A stretch of 64,000 bases of DNA from Pachyseris speciosa (Eukaryota > Cnidaria > Anthozoa > Scleractinia > Pachyseridae): assembly GCA_016490735.1 (NCBI GenBank), contig JAEMWC010000005.1, forward strand, positions 142,001 through 206,000, written 5' to 3'. Shown here one piece after another: positions 55,130-64,000 of the stretch. Within the stretch, counting starts at the first letter, position 1. Each line of letters begins with the position of its first letter. The notes beneath the pieces are model-generated. The model was given only the letters and a program-made list of their open reading frames with translations. It did no database searches and was not told the DNA's origin. Position numbers and translations under genes: made by a program.

Positions 55130-55570
55130 AAATTGTCGCAAAATTCATAATTTTCGCAGTTTTCGTAAAAATCGTAGTTTTCGTTGGGGCCCTCTCAACC
55201 TACTTGTCTACTGCTTTTCACTGACTCAACGGATTTTCCAATTTTTCGCAAAATTCGCAATTTTGCAGTTTTTGTAAAAATCGTAGTTTTGATTGGGCCC
55301 TCATAACCTCTCTGTCTCCTGCTTCTCACTGACTTGACGAATTTTCCAATTTCTGGAAAAATTCGTAATTTTCGTAATTTTTGCAGTTTTTGTAAAAATC
55401 GTAGTTTTCGTTGAGGCACTCTCAACCTCTCTGTGTACTTCTCTTCACTGACTCAACACATTTTTCAATTTTCTCGCAAAATTCTTAATTTTCGTAATTT
55501 TTGCAGTTTTTGGAAAAATCACTGTTTTCATTGGGGCCCTCTCAACCTCCTCATCTACTGTCTTTTACTG
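55130..55570. repeat. ~120-bp tandem repeat, four copies
   Basis: Units carry 'gcagtttttgtaaaaatcgtagttttcg', 'gggccctctcaacct' and 'ttcactgactc.ac'. The spacing of 'cctctcaacct' (about 55189, 55301, 55418, 55538) gives 112-120 bases. Confidence 0.75.
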
Positions 55571-55639
55571 ACTCGACAAATTTTGATCTTTTTAAAAAAA
55601 ACTGGTAAATTTCGCAGCTGCCTGCAAACCTCGACATAT

Positions 55640-57300
55640 CTCGAGAGGTTTTAGGTCAAAATTTGAAATTGTTTTCTGTGGTTGTGTTTTGCTAAAAGTG
55701 ATCAAGAAATGATAGATAGGGATGATTTAGACTAGGTTAAAGGAAAAAAGACAATTTATGAGGTTTTGAATTTTTTTGCAATTGACTTTTTTTGCAATTG
55801 ACCTGGGTCAACCAAACTTCTGAAATCTGAAATTGTTTTTAGTGTTTGTGTATGGCTAAAACAGAAGAAGAAATGATACTTAGGGATGACTTAGAGTCGG
55901 TTAAAGGCCAAAAAGTCCATTCATCAAGTTTTGAAATTCTTTGCAATATTTCCAAAGGTCCGGGGTCAGCCAAACTTATGCTTTTGGGTCAAAATTTGGA
56001 TTTTTTTCTGTGTTTGTGTATGGATAAAAGGGATCACGAAATGATAGCTAGGGATGATTTAGAGTAGGTTAACTGCCAAAAAGATCATTTATGAGGTTCT
56101 GAAATTGTTTGCAATCTTTCCAAAGGGTGGGGTCATCAAAACGTATGGTTTTGGGTCAAAATGTGAAATTTTTTCTGTGTTTCTGTAGGGATAAAAAGGG
56201 TCAAGAAATGGTATTTAGAGATATTTTAGAGTAGGTTAAAGCCAAAAAAGACCATCTATGACGTTTTGAAATTTTTTGCAATTTTTGGAAAGGGTCGGGG
56301 TCAGCCAAACTTATGGTTTGGGTCAAAATTTGAAATTTCTTTCTGTGTTTGTGTGTGTGGCTAAAATTGATCAAGAAATGATAGTTAGGGATGATTTAGA
56401 GTCGGTTAAAGGCCAGAAAGTCCATTTATCAGGTTTTGAAATTCTTTGTAATTTTTCCAAAGTGCTGGGGTCAGCCAAAATTATGGTTTTGTGTGAAAAT
56501 GTGAGATTTTTTCTGTGTTTGTCTATGGCGAACGTTGATCAAGAAATGAACGTTAGGAATGATTTAGAGTAGATTAAAGGGCAAAAAGACCCTTTATCAG
56601 ATTTTGTAATTATTTCCGTATTTTCCAAAGGGTTGGGGCCAGCCAAACTTGTGGTTTTGGGTGAGAATTTGAAATTTTTTTCTGATTTGTGTATGGCTAA
56701 AAGGGATTGGGATATGATAGTTAGAGATGATTTAGAGTAGTTTAAAGACCAAAAGGACCATTTAGCAGGTTTTGAAACTTTTGCAACTTTTCCAAAGGGC
56801 CAGGGTCAGCGAAACCTATGGTTTTGGGTGAGAATTTGAAATTTTTTTCTGTTTCTGTGTATGGCTAATTAAAACGGATCGAAATATGATAGTTAGGGAT
56901 GATTTAGAGCAGGTTAAAGACCAAAAGCACCATTTATCAGGTTTTGAAATTTTTTGCAATTTTTCCAAAGGGCCAGGGCCAGCCAAAGTTATGGTTTTGG
57001 GTCAAATTTGAAATTTCTTTCTGTGTCTGTGTCTGTGTATGGCTAAAAGGGATCAAGAAATGATAATTAGGGATGATTTAGAGTAGGTTAAACGCCAAAA
57101 GACCATTTATGAGGTTTAAAAATTTTTTGCAAATTTTCCAAAGGGCCTGGGTCAGCCAAACTTATGGTTTTGGGTCATTTTTGTTTCTTTGTGTATGGCA
57201 AAAAGGGATCGAGAAATGATAGTTAGGGATGATTTAGAGTCGGTTAAAGGTCAAAAAGAGCATTTACGAAGTTTTTGAAACTTTTTAAAAATTTTTCCAA
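55640..57300. repeat. ~168-bp satellite-like tandem array
   Basis: About ten units, spaced near 167-168 bases, share 'gggtcaaaatttgaaatt', 'ctgtgtttgtgtatggctaaaa', 'gatcaagaaatgatagttagggatgatttagag' and 'ccaaagggccggggtcagccaa'. Copies are 80-90% alike by eye. ORFs to ~98 residues here are fragments of the repeat. Confidence 0.82.
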
Positions 57301-57539
57301 AGGTCCGCACTTATGTTCAGGTTTGCACGCCGCTGCGAAATTTGCGATTTATCGTGTCCTTGCAAAAATTGTGAAAAATCTGAAGGTTGACAGTTTTACG
57401 CGTTACTAACGAATTTTTGCCCAGTTCTTTGTCGATTGTTAATGGTAAGTCGAAAGCCAGTTGTGTGAAAACTGCGATTTTTGCGAAAATTGGGAAAAAT
57501 CGCACGGGTGACGATTTGTCGCGAAGCTACCTATATACC

Positions 57540-58560
57540 CGCCTCGTTCTATAAGCGACAGGGTGCAAACAATCTGCTAACGAGAACAATACCATAGTTT
57601 TAAGTCCAAATTATGGCCATGCATAACATCAGGAATGTAACGAACAATTTGATATTTATAAAGATACGCAACAGGTCAAACTTAAGGTGATTATTAATTT
57701 CTTGTCTTCTAGGGTTAAATAATTAAAAACTCTTAACATAAATCAAATTTGGTCTGTAACAAAGATTTCTTTTTTTCGGGCAATAGGTGTTATACATGCA
57801 GAAGTGATGCCATTTTGCACGCAATACTTTTACTTATGGTTCTTACACATGCAAGCAACACGTTTGTTTTGCTGAAGCAAGTCTGGAATTGAGCTGCAGA
57901 AATTATTGAACTTGGTTTTTGCTTGATAGTGAGAATTAACATGGCCTCGACTAGTGTTATCAAACACAAACTTGGCCATGATCATTCTTGCTATAAAGCC
58001 CAACCATGCCAACAGTTGTTAATTATTGTCATTTCTGTAACTGGTAGACTCCAAACAATTTTATAATAACACTAATTTAAATATCTTTTCAACACTCTTT
58101 AAATAAACACCACTGTAATGCCCAATTCTTAAATTACTATCTGCTTTATAATATAATTGTAGTTTGCTTTTATCAGTGTCTTTTGAAAGATGACTTAATT
58201 TCAGATACATTTCCAATCATCAACAATTCTCTTCAAGTTGCTGTTTTGAGTTCATTGAAGTACTTCAATCGCATATTGTGAATTGAGCTAACTGAGGCTG
58301 ATTTCTATATCTCGCACGTTTATTCACAAATGAGTCATAACTTTTTGAGCAATTTCAGAATACTGTACCAGGCCACTTCATTTACATAGCCACATGTTCC
58401 GCCCAAGCTATCACTTGAAATACATTTAGCTAAATACACCCCCGCTTCTCACAATCACATACCAAAGAATCACATTTAGTCATCGCCCATCCCAGTTACA
58501 CTTCTTCATGCAATCGATGGGCACTTATACTACCAATTACAGTGATATTAATACTATAAT
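57540..58560. other. No gene recognised
   Basis: AT-rich single-copy-looking sequence. A 60-codon minus-strand frame (58012-57830) has no recognisable features. Confidence 0.35.
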
Positions 58561-58564
58561 AATA

Positions 58565-58595
<31 letters not shown>

Positions 58596-58829
58596 TTTAT
58601 TACTTATTAGGCGCAAATTAACATGTGAATATGATCAAATGCGCCGTACAACTATAACTACCAATAATAATTACAATAAAATATACATAAGAATACCTAA
58701 AATTTATAATCTAAAAAGTAGTCACTCTAACTACCAATAATAATTACCATAAAATATACTTAAGAATACCTAAAATTTATAATCTAAAAAGTAGTCACTC
58801 TAACTATAACAGGCAAAAGTCTTCCTAAA

Positions 58830-59420
58830 TAAATAAGTCTTTATTGTTCGTTTAAAAACCGAAACGTTATCGATGTCTCTGATACTTGAAGGCAGACTGT
58901 TTCACAATGCAGGGGCAGCTACTTGGAATGATCTGTCTCCCAGAGTTTTCTTTGTTTTTCCTATGGGTAACTGCAATAGTAGTTCTTCAGAAGAACGAAG
59001 CTGGTATTTACATTTCTCCTTTAATTGAACTAGATCACAGATATAGGATGGCGCAAGTTGATATATTGCTTTAAATGTTAAAACTAAGATTTTAAACTCG
59101 ATACGATAGGTAACGGGTAGCCAATGCAAAGAAAATAAGACGGGTGTAATATGATTAAACCTTGGTGTTGAGCATACGAGCCGGGCAGCACTATTTTGAA
59201 TGCGTTGTAACTTACTCATGTGTATCGGGGGAACTTTATAAAGAAGACTATTACAGTAATCTAAGCGGCCTATAACAATGGAGTGAACAAGCGTTTGTGT
59301 GGCATCATTGGTTAGGTACTTTTTGATCCGCCTTGTACTGTAAATATGAAAAGACGCAGCTTTACATATGTTATTAATGTGTGGTATCATACTCATGTTC
59401 TGGTCAAAGCATGATCCCAA
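58830..59420 (-). pseudogene. LINE C-terminal domain
   Basis: Frame from 59420: GSCFDQNMSMIPHINNICKA, SIVIGRLDYCNSLLYKVP, LQRIQNSAARLV, HWLPVTYRIEFKILVLTFKA and SFQVAAPAL, then TGA where Trp is expected, then NSLPSSIRDIDNVSVFK and TYLFRKTF. Its first ~27 codons duplicate the end of the RT frame (59607-59689). Confidence 0.85.
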
Positions 59421-59556
59421 GTTCGTAACTTTTTATCTGTAATAAAGTCTGACCCCGATTTAGCGCGAAATTAATGGCTAAATGTTTTGTCTGTAACAAA
59501 GTGGGATCCCGATTTAATAGCTAAATGTTTTGTCTGTTGTGAAATGTGACCCTGTT

Positions 59557-60935
59557 TTAGCGGTAGATTAGTGGCTCAATGTTTTTTCTGTAATAAAGTG
59601 TGTATTGAAAAGACGCAGCTTTACATATGTTATTAATGTGTGGTATCATACTCATGTTCTGGTCAAAGCATGATCCCAAGTTCGTAACTGAAGTTACGGG
59701 AGCTATAATGCTCTCAACAACACTAAGACCATCAATGTTCACTTTAGCCAGTTGCTGTCTGGTGCCTATAATCATCAACTCCGTCTTACTATCATTCAGG
59801 CGTAGTTTGTCCTTGATCATCCACGATCGAATAGCCTGTATGCAATGCTCCATTGCCTCAACTGCGTCGTTTTGCGAACAAGCTGAGTCAGCATTGAATG
59901 ATAGATACAGCTGAGTATCGTCTGCGTATGCATGCGATTGTGGTAGATAGTTCTTAATAACCTTAAAAAGCTTACTCGCATACATAGTAAACAGCAGTGG
60001 ACCTAGGCATGATCCTTGAGGAACACCGCATTGCAAATTGAACTTCTTCGATAAATTTTGGTCAAAAGACACGCGCTGCGATCTGTTGAGAAGGTAGGAT
60101 GTAAACCACTGCAATGCCGATCCCCTGACTCCAAAGCTCGTACTGAGGCGATTCAATAACACTCCATGGTCAACTGTGTCAAACGCTGCGCTCAAATCAA
60201 GTAACGCAAGAAGGGTCACACGTTGAGAATCCAAGTTCATTAGGATGTCATTTTGCACTTTTAAAAGTGCAGTCTCAGTGCTGTGACACTTACGGTACGC
60301 TGACTGGAATGGAGGGTATAAGCCATGTGATGTCAAATGTGCATGCATTTGATCGAAGACGGCACGTTCCGTTAATTTTGAAACGTACTGCAAATTAGAC
60401 ACAGGTCTTAAGTTTGTAAACTCTGAAAGCATGCCAGACTTTTTGAGCAGAGGGGAAACTAACGCCTCCTTCCAGCAATCAGGAAATTCACCAGATTTAA
60501 GGGAAAAGTTAATTATGCGTGTAATGACCGGAAATAGAACATCAAGACAGGAGACCACAAGCGACGTTGGAGCTGGATCAAGTGGACAAGATTTTTTTGC
60601 AGATTGTCGGACAAGCTTCAGGACTTCGTCCTCACTGAGAGGATGGAAAGCATACAGTGCTTTTTCCGGGCCAACTTTTGGATCCTCCGGTACACGGAGG
60701 TACACGTTGCACGGGAGGTGACGGCCTTGTCAATATCCGAACGGATGGATTCTATTTTGCGGATAAAAAATTTCCCGATGTCATTCACAAGAACAGATTT
60801 ATCCACATAGTCGGGAAAAGACGGCACTTCCTTCTTAGCCAGCAGCTTCTTTGCTGCCCTAAATAACTTCCCTTGATCCATGCTATTCTCCGCAATAAAG
60901 TTAGTATAGAAGTCCTTTTTTGCAGCATTTATCAT
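59557..60935 (-). pseudogene. LINE reverse transcriptase domain
   Basis: Linker frame 60935-60618 (AAKKDFYTNFI, KLFRAAKKLLAKKE) shifts into the RT frame 60705-59557. Motifs: LVSPLLKKSG, NLRPVSNLQYVSKLTERAVF, FQSAYRKCHSTETALLKV, LALLDLSAAFDTVDH (first catalytic Asp), CGVPQGSCLGPLLF, HAYADDTQLY (YADD catalytic pair) and LNDSKTELM. All catalytic motifs look intact, but no continuous protein connects them to the endonuclease or the C-terminus. Confidence 0.9.
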
Positions 60936-61169
60936 GTAAGTTACACGATTTCTACGACTTTAAAAGCAAAAAGGTCTTCTTGTCGGCCAGTTTTCCGCCA
61001 CCGCCTTTCCGCTTTTCTCCTAAGACGTTTAGCAGCCCCTATTTCAGCGGTGTACCAGGGAACGGAAGGGCGTGCCTTCAAAGTCTTGGATTTCAGTCGA
61101 ACATGACAGTCGATCAGCATGCGCAAAGTGGAATTATAGTCCTTTGCAAGTTTATCAACACCATATACA

Positions 61170-62070
61170 GGTGTTTCCGTTGTCAAAGATGATTGACATA
61201 AAGATGTCTCCAAGTCATTCTTAAACGACTCCATGTCTATTGATCGATATTTCCTATAAGTAACCAGCTTTTCCACTGCTGGAGGTTTCTTTGGAATCAA
61301 CCTACAGCAGACTGACGCATGATCTGAAATAAACCGGTCAACTTTAGGTGGAGCTGCTAGAACGATCTCAGAGCAACGAGTGATTATAAGGTCGAGGGTG
61401 TGGCCCTCCATGTTGGTGCTGCCCTTTACGTGCTGTTTAAGCCCGAATGATTCGAGCAGATCTGCAAATTTTATGGCATCAGAGTCCCGCGGATTATCGA
61501 CGTGGATGTTAAAGTCTCCAACGAATAAAATTTGCTCTTTAGACAGAAGAACTGATTCGAGATGATCTGAAAATTCCCTTAAGAAGACAGTTGTTGGGAC
61601 CTTGCGTTTATCAGAGTATGGTGGTCGATAGATTATAAACAAGCGAATACAGTAACTGACCGTAGTCATAGTCCACTCAGAGAATTCAAAGGAGCTCTTC
61701 TCGCCCGCTTCAACTTTCTTAACACGCAGGAGTCAAGGTAGATGAGACCCGTTCCGCCGCCACACCGACCCTCCCATGGGTGGTCAAAAAAATTATACCC
61801 GTCCGGGTTCAACTCCGCTCTTACAGCAGCATCATTCTCCTTAAGCCAAGTTTCCGTTATTGCAAAAAGGTCAAATTTGCAATCGCATAGGTAGTCCATA
61901 ACCAGCGCTGACTTATTCCTTACTAACCCGGCGTTTAATAAGCACAGGGACAGAGGACCCAGCTCGCGATGGCTTACATACACAGGGAGTCCAGAACATT
62001 GTACATACTTAAGGTTCAGAGAGTTACGTGACGATCTATTTTCTAGCCTTGTGTCAGCACGCATCGTCAC
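61170..62070 (-). pseudogene. LINE apurinic/apyrimidinic endonuclease domain
   Basis: First frame (62070-61666): LCLLNAGLVRNKSALVMDYL, DLFAITETWLKEND and CGGGTGLIY, the N-terminal half of the fold including the catalytic Glu in ITETWL. After a frameshift near 61700, the second frame gives FIIYRPP, ILFVGDFNIHVD, HTLDLIITR and ISDHASV, with the catalytic Asp-x-Asn and terminal SDH motifs. The nuclease nicks target DNA for target-primed reverse transcription. Broken by the frameshift. Confidence 0.85.
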
Positions 62071-62239
62071 TATTCAGGTTGGTATTTGGCTGCGTTCCAC
62101 CGGACCAGGATTCAACTTGAAAATTAGTTCACCGCTTAACGTGAGATGAAATGTCGCGCACGAATTCGCGTAGTACGTGCATGGCCGCCTGTGTCTTCTA
62201 ATCCTCAGTCTGCGTTTGTCGAAAAAACAAACAAACAAA

Positions 62240-62410
62240 CATCAGGCAAATCAATGGTACTGTAGTTAACACATCGTATGCCAGATAACAATAGGTAATT
62301 GCATCCATTGTCAAGAAAACAAACAGATAGCAAATCTATCGCACTGTAGTTAACACATCGCCATCCAGATAACAATAAGTAATTGCATCCATTGTTAGGA
62401 AGGCAAACAG
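62240..62410. repeat. ~86-bp direct repeat, two copies
   Basis: 'actgtagttaacacatcg..ccagataacaata.gtaattgcatccattgt' occurs at about 62260-62314 and 62343-62397, each preceded by 'aaacaaac'. Placed at the 5' side of the minus-strand LINE, it may be its promoter repeat. Confidence 0.65.
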
Positions 62411-62673
62411 CGTTCGCTAGATTTCCAAATACAGCGATGGCGAATCAAGTGAAGACAGCCTTTTCTCGGACCACAGGCGATCTTGGGAGACCACAGCAAC
62501 CACAGTTGCTCCATACGGAGTTAGTAAACATTCTCCGTGGTTATTCACGCTCAAAAAGAACCCTGACAGTAACAAGTATAGTGAAACGACGGAGAGAACT
62601 AGGACGAGACCAACCTTCATTACGTATTCATTAGGCATTACTCAATGCCGACCTGTACAAGAATGATGCCAAA

Positions 62674-63040
62674 CATAAGGAAGCTCTTTACATTACAAAA
62701 CATCACACCTGTAATATTAAACTGCAAAAGAGGTTCTTTTCGTTGGTTAAAACATTCAGGAAACCTCCAAGATATCGCTTCTATGACAAATTTAATGTTA
62801 AAAATGTTTATCTCATGTCCAAAAAAAGAAAAATAAATAAATACTGTAATAGGTTTTCTACTTCGCAGCTTCTAAATCCACATGAAGTGAATTCTTGCAA
62901 TTTACGTGATGCGAGGACTGATGCGAGTGGACTTGAAACGGGGAACACATTCGGTACCAGTTTCCTTCCAAAGTATCTTGACGCCTTGCTAAATTGGCCT
63001 TCGCAAATGGCGATGGCAATCTTTTACTCTTCACTAACAA
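62674..63040 (+). repeat. Dispersed repeat, copy 2 of 2
   Basis: Matches 53482-53822 (see that entry). This copy continues past the MITE site of copy 1 ('caatcttttactcttcactaacaaatg'), so it shows the uninterrupted sequence. Small indels differ between the two, arguing against a shared protein. Confidence 0.68.
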
Positions 63041-63274
63041 ATGATATATAGATTTAGCTAAGCCTAAAAGTGGAGCTCCACCATTATTATTATTATTTTT
63101 TTTTACTGGTATTGAGAAACTTCGCATGGCTTTCGTTGTGCCAATATTTTCTGTTCAAGAGAGCAGTCAATAGGAATTGACCGCGGTTCAAAAACCTCAT
63201 ACAAAACATTTAAACATCACAATAAAACAATACACGACGCGTATGTTTGTTCGAAAACAAATTTAACAATTAAA

Positions 63275-63630
63275 AAACGATCAAACATTTTCATCCAACA
63301 TCGTGTTTAACCGTTTAACCACATCTCTTAACATTGCATTTAAGCTTATTCTTAAGGCTTTCCATGTTTGCTCTGGATCAAACATTTTCATCCAACATTT
63401 CGCGTTACGAACAAGTGTTTGATCGTTTAGCCACCCCAACCAAAAAAGCGTACACAGCCGGTAAAAAGCAACCAAAGGAACCACATAACGTCGAAATTTC
63501 AGCGATAATACGCAAAAAATCGTTTTGTGTACTCACTCTGTCTAGTGTTTGGTCAAACACTGTTTGTGCGTTTAGCCACCAAACGTTATGTTTGACAAAC
63601 ACGATGTTGGATGAAAATGTTTGATCGTTT
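63275..63630. mobile_element. MITE with perfect 34-bp TIRs
   Basis: AAACGATCAAACATTTTCAT through CATCGTGTTT at 63275-63308 is a perfect inverse of 63597-63630. Internal partial copies of the TIR ('gatcaaacattttcatccaacat', 63379-63401) and GTTTGATCG occur. No protein. Confidence 0.82.
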
Positions 63631-64000
63631 AGTCGGGGCTTTAATCCTTAATTTCACGAGGACTCATTGCGATTACGTGTTAATAAGATAAGGGCAAAAG
63701 TTTCTTAACGCTGTTGAGGCACCGAGGTCGAAAATCAGTCAGCCAAGCAGAGTAAAAATTAACACTCGTTCGCTTGCGAGTAAAACAACGTAACAAAACA
63801 AACAAACAATTCAACTAGTTCGTTGCGTCAAAAACGAGTAGAGATGATTGTTATTTATATCCAGTCGAGAGAAAAATACAAATTTCATTTCTGAACAAAA
63901 GCAACAACGATTCAAGATATTTGATTCACTTCACTGTCCTGTGTTGTAGAGGTTTCTACCACTTGAAAATAAGGGCTTACGTATTCTTGTCCACTTTAGT
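63631..64000. other. No gene recognised
   Basis: AT-rich end of the window. No ORF, repeat arm or RNA structure stands out. Confidence 0.35.

Larger units (their letters stand above)
58567..62400 (-). mobile_element. CR1-like LINE, nearly full length, inactive
   Basis: Reading 5' to 3' on the minus strand: a 5' repeat region (62400-62240), endonuclease (62070-61170), linker, reverse transcriptase (60705-59690), C-terminal domain (59420-58830), and a 3' UTR ending in (TTA)n at 58600-58567. Frameshifts occur near 61700, 60940 and 60690, a 259-base duplication/insertion disrupts 59348-59689, and TGG became TGA near 58906. An ORF1 is not recognised. The 3' UTR contains a ~75-base direct duplication (58657-58730, 58728-58803). 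Confidence 0.85.

Noticed and set aside
56276..56572. ORFs of 73-98 residues at 55846-56572
   Set aside because: Translations of the ~168-bp tandem repeat, repeating the same words each unit.
59627..61565. Plus-strand ORFs at 59627, 60431, 60604, 60873 and 61380
   Set aside because: Antisense shadows of the LINE RT and endonuclease.

Overview
This is eukaryotic, repeat-rich, intron-containing DNA. The window most resembles a cnidarian, probably a stony coral. The evidence is lineage-type class A GPCR copies in tandem, a UxxU selenoprotein of a kind known from aquatic animals, and CR1-like LINEs, Penelope-like elements, tRNA SINEs and many short inverted-repeat transposons. Introns are AT-rich with GT-AG borders. 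Species cannot be fixed from sequence alone.

Genes I can support. (1) 2810-3820 (-): first three exons of a CCDC42/CFAP73-like coiled-coil protein; the rest runs off the left edge. (2) 6839-7797 (-): a three-exon gene for a ~78-residue protein I do not recognise. (3) 8161-13777 (+): a four-exon gene, divergent from gene 2 across ~360 bp, that reads as selenoprotein L. Two in-frame TGA codons in exon 3 (12217, 12226) give U-L-P-U, and a SECIS-like hairpin lies in the 3' UTR (14664-14732). A normal ORF search breaks this gene at both TGAs. (4) 48266-50395 (-): one intact two-exon class A GPCR whose third helix lacks the D/E-R-Y triplet. It is surrounded by at least six broken copies: 15719-19681 and 23414-23767 (+); 42424-42800, 45415-46010, 46445-47250 and 52615-52725 (-).

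The rest is mobile or repetitive DNA. 331-2383 is a 2-kb element with 30-bp terminal inverted repeats and CpG-rich palindromic subterminal repeats, followed by a Harbinger-like MITE. 17690-18610 holds a LINE tail and a palindromic/tandem tRNA-SINE cluster. 19960-29105 is a permuted set of repeat blocks, containing a CCAAT-CRE-TATA promoter module, interleaved with two arrays of a 21-bp minisatellite (23900-25479, 29119-31097). 31098-36808 is a 5.7-kb interval bounded by ~544-bp inverted repeats. 36830-40240 holds two halves of Penelope-like elements in head-to-head orientation, one with a hammerhead ribozyme just upstream of its ORF. 42845-43260 and 58567-62400 are CR1-like LINEs, the second nearly full length but multiply frameshifted. 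55120-57300 is satellite-like tandem DNA.

The selenoprotein gene shows how these layers interact. Its introns hold a TTAA-flanked piggyBac-like element, a LINE endonuclease fragment, a SINE and a GC-rich repeat. Its last splice acceptor sits just downstream of a transposon, and its 3' UTR is split by another one between the stop codon and the SECIS.
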